From JAURVT01 sp049059935 (GTDB lineage Bacteria; Actinomycetota; Actinomycetes; Propionibacteriales; Nocardioidaceae): DNA of 64,000 nucleotides. The stretch is taken from the NCBI RefSeq assembly GCF_049059935.1, contig NZ_JBMGQR010000018.1, positions 1 to 64,000 of the forward strand, given 5' to 3'. Made by a program: the position numbers and the translations under genes. The notes under the pieces were generated by a model. That model saw only the letters and a program-made list of their open reading frames with translations, did not search any database and was not told the origin of the DNA. Below, one piece after another: positions 1 to 8,213 of the stretch; within the stretch, counting starts at the first letter, position 1; the number at the start of each line of letters is the position of its first letter.

Positions 1-24
1 CTCACAGGGCCATGACCCTGTGAG
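1..24 (-). terminator. Hairpin downstream of pckG
   Basis: A perfect 9-bp inverted repeat (CTCACAGGG / CCCTGTGAG) with a 6-nt loop lies 30 bp past the pckG stop codon. It is the likely intrinsic terminator of pckG. There is no clear U-run, as is common in high-GC actinobacteria. Confidence 0.6.
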
Positions 25-53
25 GCACCGACAACTCGGCGGAGGCCGGGGGG

Positions 54-1880
54 TCAGCCGAGGCGGGCCTTGAGGGTGTCGAGCTCGGTCCACAGGACGG
101 CGGGAAGGGTGTCGCCGAACTTCTCGAACCACTCGGCGATCTGCGGCAGCTCCTCGCGCCACTCGGCCGGGTCGACGGTGAGCGCCTTCTCCATCTGCTC
201 GGGCGAGACGTCGAGCCCGTCGAGGTCGAGCGAGCCCGGCGCCGGGACGTGGCCGATGGGCGTCTCGACGGCCTCGACGCGGCCGGCCAGACGGTCGACG
301 ACGTACTTCAGGACGCGGCTGTTCTCGCCGAAGCCGGGCCACAGGAAGCCACCGTCGTCGTCGCGACGGAACCAGTTGACGTAGAACACCTTGGGCATCT
401 TGGACGCGTCGTTGTCCTTGCCCATCGTGATCCAGTGGTTCAGGTAGTCGCCGGCGTCGTAGCCGATGAACGGGAGCATGGCCATCGGGTCGCGGCGGAT
501 GACGCCGACGGCACCGGTCGCGGCGGCGGTGGTCTCCGAGCTGAGCGTGGCGCCCATGAAGGTGCCGTGGGTCCAGTCGCGCGCCTCGGTGACCAGGGGG
601 ATGGTCGTCTTGCGACGGCCGCCGAACAGGATCGCGTCGATCGGGACGCCGCGCGGGTCGTCGTACTCCGGCGCGAGGATCGGGCACTGGCGGATCGGGG
701 TGCAGAAGCGGCTGTTGGGGTGCGACGACGGCTCGTCGGACTCCGGCGTCCAGTCGCGGCCCTTCCAGTCGGTCAGGTGCGCCGGTGCCTCGGGCGTCAT
801 GCCCTCCCACCACACGTCGCCGTCGTCGGTGAGCGCCACGTTGGTGAAGACCGAGTTGCCCTGCGCGATGGTGCGCATCGCGTTGGCGTTGGTCTCCCAG
901 CCGGTGCCCGGTGCGACGCCGAACAGGCCGGCCTCGGGGTTGACGGCCCACAGGCGACCGTCCTGGCCGATGCGCATCCAGGCGATGTCGTCGCCGAGCG
1001 TCTCGACCTTCCAGCCCGGGATGGTGGGCTCGACCATCGCGAGGTTGGTCTTGCCGCACGCGCTCGGGAACGCCGCGGCGACGTGCTTGACGTCGCCCTC
1101 GGGCGAGGTGAGCTTGAGGATGAGCATGTGCTCGGCGAGCCAGCCCTCGTCACGCGCCATCGCCGAGGCGATGCGCAGCGAGTAGCACTTCTTGCCCAGC
1201 AGGGCGTTGCCGCCGTAGCCCGAGCCGTACGACCAGATCGCCCGCTCCTCGGGGAACTGGACGATGTACTTGGTGTCGCTGCAGGGCCAGGCCACGTCCT
1301 GCTCGCCGTCGGCCAGGGGCGCGCCGACCGAGTGCAGGGCGGGCACGTAGTCGGCGTCGGTGGCCTCGATCGCGTCGAGCACCTCGCGGCCGATGCGCGC
1401 CATCACCGACATGGAGGCGACGACGTACTCCGAGTCGGTGATCTCGACGCCGAACATCGGGTGCTCGGCGTCGATGTGGCCCATGACGAACGGGATGACG
1501 TACATGGTGCGACCGCGCATCGAGCCGGCGTACAGCTCGGTCATGATCGCCTTCATCTCGGCGGGGGCCTTCCAGTTGTTCGTGGGCCCCGCGTCCTTCT
1601 CGTCGACCGAGCAGATGAAGGTGCGGTCCTCGACGCGCGCCACGTCGGTGGGGTCCGAGGCGCACCAGAACGAGTTCGGCTTCTTGGACTCGTCGAGGCG
1701 CACGAACGTGCCGGCGTCGACGAGCCGGTCGGTGAGCGTGGCCCACTCCGCGTCGGTGCCCTGGACCCAGTGGACGCTGTCGGGCTGGGTGAGTCGTGCG
1801 ACCTCGTCGACCCACGCCTGGAGCTGCGCGTGGCTGGTGCCGGTGGAGGTGCTGGTCTCGGTGACGGTCTCTGCGGCCAT
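54..1880 (-). CDS. pckG: Phosphoenolpyruvate carboxykinase (GTP)
   Basis: 608 aa, the usual length for the GTP-dependent family. It catalyses oxaloacetate + GTP to PEP + GDP + CO2, the cytosolic entry to gluconeogenesis. Visible motifs are the P-loop with the reactive cysteine (FPSACGKTN, about residues 270-278), the metal/nucleotide motif GDDIAWM about 20 residues later, and RFCTPIRQCP in the C-terminal half. The ATG at 1880 is chosen because it follows a GAAGGG ribosome site and gives the family N-terminus. An upstream in-frame ATG at 2009 would add 43 low-complexity residues. The gene stands alone behind a roughly 350-bp upstream region with leader hairpins and an inverted repeat, so transcriptional control by carbon source is plausible. 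Confidence 0.96.
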   Translation of the reverse strand: MAAETVTETSTSTGTSHAQLQAWVDEVARLTQPDSVHWVQGTDAEWATLTDRLVDAGTFVRLDESKKPNSFWCASDPTDVARVEDRTFICSVDEKDAGPTNNWKAPAEMKAIMTELYAGSMRGRTMYVIPFVMGHIDAEHPMFGVEITDSEYVVASMSVMARIGREVLDAIEATDADYVPALHSVGAPLADGEQDVAWPCSDTKYIVQFPEERAIWSYGSGYGGNALLGKKCYSLRIASAMARDEGWLAEHMLILKLTSPEGDVKHVAAAFPSACGKTNLAMVEPTIPGWKVETLGDDIAWMRIGQDGRLWAVNPEAGLFGVAPGTGWETNANAMRTIAQGNSVFTNVALTDDGDVWWEGMTPEAPAHLTDWKGRDWTPESDEPSSHPNSRFCTPIRQCPILAPEYDDPRGVPIDAILFGGRRKTTIPLVTEARDWTHGTFMGATLSSETTAAATGAVGVIRRDPMAMLPFIGYDAGDYLNHWITMGKDNDASKMPKVFYVNWFRRDDDGGFLWPGFGENSRVLKYVVDRLAGRVEAVETPIGHVPAPGSLDLDGLDVSPEQMEKALTVDPAEWREELPQIAEWFEKFGDTLPAVLWTELDTLKARLG

Positions 1881-2230
1881 CGTGGGTGCCCTTCGCGTCG
1901 TCGACCCCCTGAAAGGGGTCTGCCGCCCGGAGGCGGCGGGTGGTGAACGGTCGACGACGCATTTGTTGTCGGAAACCACAATGGCTCCGCAAATGCGCCG
2001 TGGGCTCACGTTAAAGGGCCGGGAAAGGAATCGGAAACTCCACCCCCGTGAGTCGGCTCACACCTCAGAGCCCTGCAATTCTGGTCATCCTGACGGAATT
2101 CGGTGCTGGTCAGACTGACGAGAAGCGTGGTGACAGTGACTATTTTTCACGCATGTTCCCAGCATTTCCCGGGGCATTTCGCAAATGGTCAGAGCGACAA
2201 TTGCGGCCGTCCGAGACCGCCGGGACGCAC
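1881..2230 (-). promoter_or_regulatory. Long upstream region of pckG with leader hairpins and inverted repeat
   Basis: This stretch has no gene and is more AT-rich than its surroundings. Reading toward pckG it holds an 8-bp inverted repeat (CGCATTTG at 1958-1965, CAAATGCG at 1990-1997). Two compact stem-loops follow at 1922-1937 (GCCGCC/GGCGGC) and 1903-1920 (GACCCC/GGGGTC), just before the ribosome site. Further out (2150-2200) several GCATTT words recur. The inverted repeat could be an operator and the stem-loops could shape the leader. I cannot assign a regulator or a riboswitch class. Confidence 0.4.
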
Positions 2231-2265
2231 GACGGGCGCCCGACCCCGTGGGTCGGACGCCCGTC
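2231..2265 (-). terminator. Hairpin downstream of the S55 peptidase gene
   Basis: GACGGGCG...CCGACCC and GGGTCGG...CGCCCGTC form a long stem with one mismatch and a 3-nt loop. It lies 24 bp past the stop of the minus-strand S55 gene and separates it from the pckG control region. Confidence 0.65.
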
Positions 2266-2288
2266 GCGTCAGGTGGTGGTGGGACTCG

Positions 2289-4133
2289 TCAGCGGCGGAC
2301 CTTCAGGGCCACCGTGATGCCGCCCGAGACCGGCGCCGGTGCGCGACGGACGGACTTGCGGAGCGGGACGATCTCCTCGGCCTCCTCGTCGAGGATGTCG
2401 ATCGAGGCCGCGAGGTCGTCGCTGCGCGGTGCGGCGGCGAGCTCCTTGAGCAGCGCGGGGAACGACGTCACCGTGGTCTCCTTGGACGACGAGTAGTACA
2501 TGTCGTCCTCCTCGTCGGACTCCTCCTCGAAGTAGTCCGAGGAGTAGCCGCCCATCTGGTCGGCGAGGCCGGCGACGCGGACGATGCCCCGCGCCCCGCG
2601 GTAGCGCTTGGGGATCTTGACGGCGAGCTTGACGGTGCGGGTGCTGCCGGCGCTGCCGCGGCCGGGCTTGAGCGTCACCTTGAGGTTGACCTTGTTGCCG
2701 GCCTTGGCGGCGATCGTTGAGCTCTCCGTGACCGTGCGCCACTTGCCCTTCTGCTTGGCCTGCACGCGGCCCACCGTGTAGGCCGAGTACTTCGTGGCGA
2801 TGCGCGTGGTCTGCCAGACACCGAGGACGGTGACGTCCTCGAAGTCGTTGTCGATGATGGTCTGCAGGTCGTTGCCGAGCGCGTTGGGCGCGACGACGCT
2901 GACGTCGGAGCGGTCCGACGCGCGGTCGGCGTGGCGGTACCAGACGACCTGGCCGTTGGCGCGACGGATCTGCACGGCGTACGAGACGTCGGCGGTCCCG
3001 GGCTGGTAGCCGTCGTAGACGTTCTCGACCTCGGACTCGGTCTGCACGGCCGTGATGAACGCGACGGCCTCCGGGACGCTGACGCGGGTGACCGAGGTGC
3101 GGTCCTTGCCGGCGACGACGGTCCGGGTCGTCACCGGGACGCTGCGCGGGGCGGCTCCGAGGGCGCCGAGGATGCCGGCGGTGCGGTCCTGGGTGATCTG
3201 GCCGCGGGGCGCGCCGACGTTGGCCAGGACGTACGACCCGGCGGAGTCGTCGCGCTGGATGAACACGGGCGAGGCGCCGTGCATCGTCAGCGTGGACGGG
3301 CCGGTGAAGGAGTCGGGGTGGCCGAAGGCGAAGACCTTGGACCCGCAGACGGCCGTCACGGTGCCGACGCCGGCGAGCGTGATCGTGCCGTACGACGCCG
3401 AGGTGCCCACGGCGCTGCCGGGGGCGATCGGGAAGACGGTGCTGCTGGCGCGCGAGCCGGTGGTGGCCGCCTGCGACGCGGGCGCCGAGTAGCCGGTCTT
3501 GCGGGCGTAGCTGTTCAGGTGGGTGCGCGAGAGGCCGCCGCTGATGCTGCGGGGGACGCGCAGGCGCTGCAGGCCGCGGTCGACCGAGGCCGCGCTGACG
3601 CCGTCGGCGCGCATCGTCCGGGCCAGGCCGCCCTGGACGGCGACCTTGGCGGCCGGCCTGGCCGCGGGGTCGATCGCGTACAGGTCGGCGGCGGGCGTCA
3701 CGCCCGCGTAGTCGCTGGACTGCAGGCTGAACCCGTACGACACCGCACCGACGAGGCGACCGTCGGAGGCGTAGATCGGGCTGCCCGACATGCCGGCCCA
3801 GATGCCGGCGTCGACCGAGCCGTCGGCCTTGGTGACCCGCGATCCCGCGACCTTGACGATGAGCAGGTCGACGCCCGGCGCGATGCCGTCCTCGATGGTG
3901 CCCTCGTAGGTGCCGGTCAGGGCGTCGGGCGTGGTGCCGTTCGTCGTCACCTTGCCGGTCAGTGCCTGGCCGTCGGTGAGGTCGGCGGCCGGGTAGGCGT
4001 CGGGGCACAGCGCGTCGTTGGGCGCGGCCTGCGACGAGGCGATCGGTGCGGCGACGGCGGTCGCGGCGGCGACCACGGCGGCGAGCGTCAGCCCGAGGGC
4101 CCGTCGTCGCGCGGACAGGACAGAGCTCTTCAC
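2289..4133 (-). CDS. Secreted SpoIVB-type (peptidase S55) domain protein
   Basis: 614 aa from the GTG at 4133, which has a GGGGG ribosome site 10 nt upstream. An N-terminal signal peptide (hydrophobic stretch about residues 12-35, then SQAAPND) points to export. The S55 catalytic signature GMSGSPI is at residues 114-120, followed by GRLVGAVSYGF, and an FGHPDSF motif further on supplies the candidate histidine. The C-terminal half looks beta-rich and ends near a very acidic patch (FEEESDEEDD). Family members cleave regulatory proteins; in Bacillus SpoIVB triggers sigma-K activation. No sporulation gene is nearby, so the substrate here is unknown. The gene is single and is followed by a hairpin. 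Confidence 0.8.
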   Translation of the reverse strand: MKSSVLSARRRALGLTLAAVVAAATAVAAPIASSQAAPNDALCPDAYPAADLTDGQALTGKVTTNGTTPDALTGTYEGTIEDGIAPGVDLLIVKVAGSRVTKADGSVDAGIWAGMSGSPIYASDGRLVGAVSYGFSLQSSDYAGVTPAADLYAIDPAARPAAKVAVQGGLARTMRADGVSAASVDRGLQRLRVPRSISGGLSRTHLNSYARKTGYSAPASQAATTGSRASSTVFPIAPGSAVGTSASYGTITLAGVGTVTAVCGSKVFAFGHPDSFTGPSTLTMHGASPVFIQRDDSAGSYVLANVGAPRGQITQDRTAGILGALGAAPRSVPVTTRTVVAGKDRTSVTRVSVPEAVAFITAVQTESEVENVYDGYQPGTADVSYAVQIRRANGQVVWYRHADRASDRSDVSVVAPNALGNDLQTIIDNDFEDVTVLGVWQTTRIATKYSAYTVGRVQAKQKGKWRTVTESSTIAAKAGNKVNLKVTLKPGRGSAGSTRTVKLAVKIPKRYRGARGIVRVAGLADQMGGYSSDYFEEESDEEDDMYYSSSKETTVTSFPALLKELAAAPRSDDLAASIDILDEEAEEIVPLRKSVRRAPAPVSGGITVALKVRR

Positions 4134-4279
4134 GTGGTCGTACCCCCAGTTCGATCGCCGCGAACTCGGCGAAGACGGACACAAGGTATCCGTCAGAACA
4201 TGCGCCCGTCCGGCGAATGCACACAGTGGTGCACCCCCGTGACCGAGGCCCCGATTTCACCTCGCGCGACCGGCCGGGA

Positions 4280-4285
4280 TATGGT
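4280..4285 (+). promoter_or_regulatory. -10 box of tRNA-Arg
   Basis: TATGGT lies 24 nt before the mature tRNA 5' end, leaving a normal short 5' leader for RNase P. This contrasts with the two tRNA-Ser genes in the window. Confidence 0.4.
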
Positions 4286-4309
4286 GTGGGCTGCCCTCGA
4301 CGAGGGCCT

Positions 4310-4382
4310 GCGCCCGTAGCTCAACGGATAGAGCATCTGACTACGGATCAGAAGGTTAGGGGTTCGAATCCCTTCGGGCGCA
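4310..4382 (+). tRNA. tRNA-Arg (ACG)
   Basis: 73-nt cloverleaf with acceptor GCGCCCG/CGGGCGC, D-loop AACGGATA, anticodon stem TCTGA/TCAGA with loop CTACGGA (anticodon ACG, read as ICG after deamination by TadA), T-arm GGGGTTCGAATCCC and discriminator A. The 3' CCA is not encoded. The tadA gene that would modify this anticodon is in this window at 23625. Confidence 0.97.
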
Positions 4383-4389
4383 CCCCATC

Positions 4390-4423
4390 AGGAGGCCCCC
4401 ACCGCGTGCGGTGGGGGCCTCCT
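4390..4423. terminator. Bidirectional hairpin between tRNA-Arg and the LysR gene
   Basis: A near-perfect 16-bp palindrome (AGGAGGCCCCCACCGC / GCGGTGGGGGCCTCCT) starts 8 bp after the tRNA and ends 12 bp before the stop of the convergent LysR gene. It can terminate transcription in both directions. Confidence 0.8.
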
Positions 4424-4434
4424 GCATGACGGCC

Positions 4435-5346
4435 TCACGCCTCGACGACCTCCTCAACCGCGCGGATGAAGCCGGCGGCCGCCTCGCTGACCGGGCGGTG
4501 GCGGTGCCAGGCCAGCCCCACGACGCGAGGGCTGACGCGGCGCAGCTCGACGGTCCTCAGGCCCGGCGGCAACGGGACCACGGACAGCCGCGGCAGGACG
4601 GCTGCGACGTGCCCGCGTTGCACCAGGCTCACGATGGTGGAGTTCTGGTTGCTCCGGAACACGATCCGGCTGCCGTAGGAGGGGCGTCCGAGGCGGGCCT
4701 CGATCGAGTGGACGGCGCGCATCTCGCCGTAGCCGACGAGCGGCAGCTCGGGGTAGTCGTCCAGGTCGACCGCACCGGTCACCGTGGCCATCGGGGAGTC
4801 CTCGGCGACGAGGAGCACGTAGGGGTCCTCGAGCAGCGCCGCACTCTCGAAGGGACCGGGGGCGAGGGGGTAGACCACGAACGACAGGTCCAGCTCGTCG
4901 CGGCCCAGACGGTCGAGGAGGTCGCCGTCGTCGGGCAGCTCGCTGAGCACCACCTGCACCCGGTCGAAGGTCTCGTAGAAGATCGCCAGCGCGTCCGGGA
5001 GCAGACCCGTGCCGACGCTCTCGAAGCACCCGATCCGCAGGGTGCCCGCCATTCCCTGGTCGAGTGCGGCGATGTCGGCGGCGGCCCGCTGGACGGTGGC
5101 CGCTACCACGTCCGCGTGCTGGAGCACCACCCGTCCGGCGGGGGTCAGCGAGACCGAGCGTCCTCCGGGGAGCCGGTCCACCAGCGCGTGGCCGACGATC
5201 CGCTCGAGCCGGGCGATCTGCTGGCTCACCGCCGACTGGGTGTAGCCCAGCGAGGTCGCCGCGGCGGTGAACGAGCCGCACCGGGCGACCTCCGACAGGG
5301 TCACCAGGTGGCGGGAGTCAAGCCGGGCCCACAGCGGTGTCGCCAT
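4435..5346 (-). CDS. LysR-family transcriptional regulator
   Basis: 303 aa. The N-terminal winged HTH fits the family (SFTAAATSLGYTQSAVSQQIARLER, about residues 24-48) and is followed by a periplasmic-binding-protein-like effector domain. The ATG at 5346 gives the canonical short N-terminus. Upstream in-frame codons to 5430 would add 28 residues that do not look like LysR. The gene is divergent from the 2OG oxygenase across a 128-bp gap that contains two 10-bp direct repeats. By the usual LysR logic it probably controls the oxygenase and the binding protein beyond it. The effector is unknown. Confidence 0.9.
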   Translation of the reverse strand: MATPLWARLDSRHLVTLSEVARCGSFTAAATSLGYTQSAVSQQIARLERIVGHALVDRLPGGRSVSLTPAGRVVLQHADVVAATVQRAAADIAALDQGMAGTLRIGCFESVGTGLLPDALAIFYETFDRVQVVLSELPDDGDLLDRLGRDELDLSFVVYPLAPGPFESAALLEDPYVLLVAEDSPMATVTGAVDLDDYPELPLVGYGEMRAVHSIEARLGRPSYGSRIVFRSNQNSTIVSLVQRGHVAAVLPRLSVVPLPPGLRTVELRRVSPRVVGLAWHRHRPVSEAAAGFIRAVEEVVEA

Positions 5347-5366
5347 CGTCGAATCATAAGCAGCCG

Positions 5367-5408
5367 TGATGTTCGCAAGCACGAGAACGCACTGGTGCTG
5401 ATGTTCGC
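5367..5408 (+). promoter_or_regulatory. Candidate LysR operator: direct repeat in divergent promoter
   Basis: TGATGTTCGC occurs at 5367-5376 and again at 5399-5408, 32 bp apart start to start (about three helical turns). It lies in the gap between the LysR gene and the divergent oxygenase gene, next to the only AT-rich patch in the gap (GAATCATAAG). The position suits a dimer-of-dimers regulator. The assignment is an inference. Confidence 0.4.
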
Positions 5409-5474
5409 GCCAGGTCGATGCTGGCGACACCCACCCACGTCCGCGGGTGTCGCACGGGAAGGAACCACCTCGAC

Positions 5475-6284
5475 ATGTCCACCGACCTCGACGCCGTCCG
5501 CGGTGTCATCGATCTCGACCGGTACCCGATCGACGACCTCGACAGCCCCCGCGGCAAGGAGCTGCTCGCCTTCTGCCACGCCGCCCTGGCCTTCGAGGGT
5601 GCCTGCCAGCTGCCGGGGTTCTTCCGACCCGAGGCCGTCGCCGCCCTGGTCGACGAGGCGCTGCGCAAGCAGGACGTGGCCTGGCGCACCGACGACAAGC
5701 ACAACGTCTACTTCGAGAAGGTCACCGACGACGGTGGACCCGACGTCCCCCGCAACCGCCTGCAGCACACGTCCAAGGCCGCCGTCGCCTGGGACCTCGT
5801 CGACGCCGACTCGCCCCTGCGCACGGCCTACGAGTGGGACGGTCTCACCGCGTTCCTCGGCCGGGCGCTCGCCATGGACGACTTCCACCCCTACGCCGAC
5901 GAGCTCGGTGCGGCGTCGCTGATGGTCTTCGACGAGGGCGACGAGCTGGGCTGGCACTTCGACCGCTCGCCGTTCGCCGTCACCGTCATGCTGCAGCCGT
6001 CGCAGGACGGGGGCGAGTACCAGTACCACCACCACCTGCGCGGTGCCGAGGACGAGAACGAGGCCGGTGTCCTCGCGGCCCTCGACGACGCCCACCCCAA
6101 CCGGATCACGCTGACCAGCCCTCCCGGGGCGCTGACGATGTTCCGGGGCCAGTACTCGATGCACCGCGTCACGCCCGTCGCGGGCTCGCAGCGCCGTGTC
6201 AACGCCGTGCTCGCGTACTCCGAGAGGCCCGACGACAAGATGAACGCGCTCACGCAGAAGCTCTTCTACGGCCGGACCGCCTGA
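5475..6284 (+). CDS. 2-oxoglutarate/Fe(II)-dependent oxygenase family protein
   Basis: 269 aa, cytoplasmic. The iron facial triad is visible as H161-x-D163 (WHFDRSP) and H230 (SMHRVTP), with R240 placed to bind 2-oxoglutarate, all in a jelly-roll-like C-terminal half. A HHH run at about 185 lies on an inserted loop. The ATG at 5475 follows GGAAGGA; an in-frame ATG at 5418 is less likely. Substrate is unknown. The neighbouring binding protein resembles quaternary-ammonium binders, so hydroxylation or demethylation of a small amine is one guess. The gap of 117 bp to that gene fits co-transcription. Confidence 0.8.
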   Translation: MSTDLDAVRGVIDLDRYPIDDLDSPRGKELLAFCHAALAFEGACQLPGFFRPEAVAALVDEALRKQDVAWRTDDKHNVYFEKVTDDGGPDVPRNRLQHTSKAAVAWDLVDADSPLRTAYEWDGLTAFLGRALAMDDFHPYADELGAASLMVFDEGDELGWHFDRSPFAVTVMLQPSQDGGEYQYHHHLRGAEDENEAGVLAALDDAHPNRITLTSPPGALTMFRGQYSMHRVTPVAGSQRRVNAVLAYSERPDDKMNALTQKLFYGRTA

Positions 6285-6401
6285 CCCTCGTCGCACCACC
6301 CGCACACCCCTCGCACGGCACCATCCCGTGGGGCACGAGCGCGCGCCACGCTCGGTCCTGCACCGTCCCCCCGAGACCACACCGACCTGGAGGTCATCCC
6401 C

Positions 6402-7319
6402 ATGCGAGGCCCGCACCCGTCCCGAACCGTCCGCCTGATCGCCGCCCTGTCGGGGGTCGTCCTCGCCGCGACCGCCTGCGGAGGTGGCGACGCGATGGGG
6501 GAGGCCTCCGCCGACGAGGGCACCATCGTCGTCGGCTCGGCCAACTTCGCCGAGAACGAGCTGCTCGCGCAGATGTACTCCGAGGCGCTCAAGAAGGCCG
6601 GGTTCACCGTCGAGACCAAGCTCAACATCGGCAGCCGCGAGATCCTCTACGAGGCCATGAAGGACGGGTCGGTCAACGTGCTGCCCGAGTACAACGGCGC
6701 GCTGCTGTCCTACCTCGACGCCAAGGACACCTCGACGACCACCGAGACCGTCGACGCCGCCCTGATCGAGCTGCTGCCGGCCAACCTGGAGGTCCTCGAC
6801 CCGTCGCCCGCGCAGGACAAGAACACCGTGGTGGTGACCGAGAAGACGGCCGAGGCGAACGACCTGGAGTCGATCGCCGATCTCGCCCCGGTCGCTCCCT
6901 CGCTGGTTTTCGCCGGCGCCCCGGAGGACAAGGACCGCTACCAGGGCCTGGTCGGACTCGAGGAGGTCTACGGGCTGAAGTTCAAGGAGTTCAAGCCGCT
7001 CGACCAGGCCGGCCCCCTCACCATCAGTGCCCTGGCCGACGGTGACGTCGGCGCCGGCATCCTGTACTCGACCACGCCCGAGATCGAGGAGCGGGGCTTC
7101 GTCGCGCTGACCGACCCCGAGAACGTCTTCGGGGTCCAGAACGTCATCCCGTTCGTCAACACCGACACCGTTCCCGACGGCGCCGCCGACGTCCTCGACG
7201 AGATCTCGGCCAAGCTCGACACCACCACGCTCACCGAGCTCAACGCACGCGTCCAGATCGACAAGGACGACGCCGTCACCGTCGCCCGCGACTGGCTCAC
7301 CGAGAACGGTCTGCTCTGA
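6402..7319 (+). CDS. Glycine betaine/choline-type ABC transporter substrate-binding lipoprotein (OpuAC/OsmF-like)
   Basis: 305 aa. It has a lipoprotein signal with lipobox LAATAC (Cys about residue 25) and a good ribosome site (GGAGG). The body is a type II periplasmic binding fold of the OpuAC/ProX/OsmF family (IVVGSANFAENELLAQMY near the N-terminus, VLPEYNGALLSYL in the middle). No permease or ATPase gene is adjacent, so either it feeds a transporter encoded elsewhere or it acts as a sensor. Its neighbour is the 2OG oxygenase, which suggests a shared ligand. Confidence 0.88.
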   Translation: MRGPHPSRTVRLIAALSGVVLAATACGGGDAMGEASADEGTIVVGSANFAENELLAQMYSEALKKAGFTVETKLNIGSREILYEAMKDGSVNVLPEYNGALLSYLDAKDTSTTTETVDAALIELLPANLEVLDPSPAQDKNTVVVTEKTAEANDLESIADLAPVAPSLVFAGAPEDKDRYQGLVGLEEVYGLKFKEFKPLDQAGPLTISALADGDVGAGILYSTTPEIEERGFVALTDPENVFGVQNVIPFVNTDTVPDGAADVLDEISAKLDTTTLTELNARVQIDKDDAVTVARDWLTENGLL

Positions 7320-7346
7320 CGGTCGGCCGCGTCGCCTCGGCGCCGC

Positions 7347-8123
7347 TCAGCCCGAGGTGAGGCGGATGGCCTGCCTGACCACCCAGTCCGGTGCCACCGA
7401 GGCGGCCGACCGCAGCGCCAGGGTCTGACGGCCCACCACCCGGTGCGGCCCGCGCAGCGGCACGCCTCGCTCGCTCCAGGTGCGCCACGCCGCGCGCGCG
7501 ACGTCGTCGGTGGTGAGGCGCACCCCGAGACGCTGGACGCTCGCCGCGCCGGTGGCGTCCCCGCTCACCATGTCGGTGTCGACGAACAGCGGCAGGAGGC
7601 TGCGCACGCGCACGCCGTCGCCACGCCACTCCAGGTCGAGGGCCTCGGTCAGCGACTTCACCGCGGCCTTGGTGGCGCCGTAGGTCGCGAGCATCGGCTG
7701 GCCGTAGATCGCCGACGCCGAGCACAGGTTGAGCAGCATCCCTCGGCTGCGGGCGAGCCGGTGGTGCGCGAGACGGGCGCCCAGCAGCGTCCCGGAGACG
7801 TTGACGTCGACCTGCACCCGGTGGTCGGCGACGGGCATCGTCGCGAACGGCCCCGAGCGCAGCAGGCCCGCGTTGTTCACCAGCAGGTCGAGCCCGCCGC
7901 TCGGACCGCAGAGACGCTCCAGCGCCGACGTCCACGCGTCCTCGTCGCGGACGTCCATCGTCCCGGCGAGCATGTGCTCGTGCGACGACGCGAGCGCCTC
8001 GGCGGCGTCGCCGTCGACGTCGAAGACCCCGACGCGCCAGCCCCGTGCGTGGAAGGTCTCGGCGATCGCGCGGCCGATGCCGCGCCCCGCTCCGGTGACG
8101 AGGGCGGTGCGGGTCACGTCCAC
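7347..8123 (-). CDS. Short-chain dehydrogenase/reductase
   Basis: 258 aa Rossmann enzyme. The cofactor loop is TGAGRGIG (about residues 10-17), NNAG follows at about 86, and the catalytic pair is Y-G-A-T-K in SASAIYGQPMLATYGATK. The GTG at 8123 has AGGAG 4 nt upstream. The C-terminal 70 residues are basic and variable. The gene is convergent with the preceding lipoprotein gene (27-bp gap). Substrate unknown. Confidence 0.88.
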   Translation of the reverse strand: MDVTRTALVTGAGRGIGRAIAETFHARGWRVGVFDVDGDAAEALASSHEHMLAGTMDVRDEDAWTSALERLCGPSGGLDLLVNNAGLLRSGPFATMPVADHRVQVDVNVSGTLLGARLAHHRLARSRGMLLNLCSASAIYGQPMLATYGATKAAVKSLTEALDLEWRGDGVRVRSLLPLFVDTDMVSGDATGAASVQRLGVRLTTDDVARAAWRTWSERGVPLRGPHRVVGRQTLALRSAASVAPDWVVRQAIRLTSG

Positions 8124-8213
8124 GCTGCTCCTGGGGTCGGGACGCCGGCGGTCCCGGCGCGCTCGGCAGGAGTCTCTCGCGGGCCCGGGGCTGCCGCCAC
8201 CGGGCGGCCGACG

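Noticed and set aside
1903..1937. A known riboswitch before pckG
   Set aside because: Two simple stem-loops are present but none of the conserved cores of known riboswitch classes can be seen.
249..1946. Long open frames opposite pckG and opposite many other genes, some over 1000 codons
   Set aside because: These are antisense frames kept open by high GC at third positions. Their products are Arg/Gly/Val/His-rich and resemble no family, while the opposite strand encodes clear enzymes.
2289..4133. Evidence for sporulation
   Set aside because: A single S55 homologue is not enough. No spo, sigma or coat genes occur in the window, and the family is found outside spore formers.
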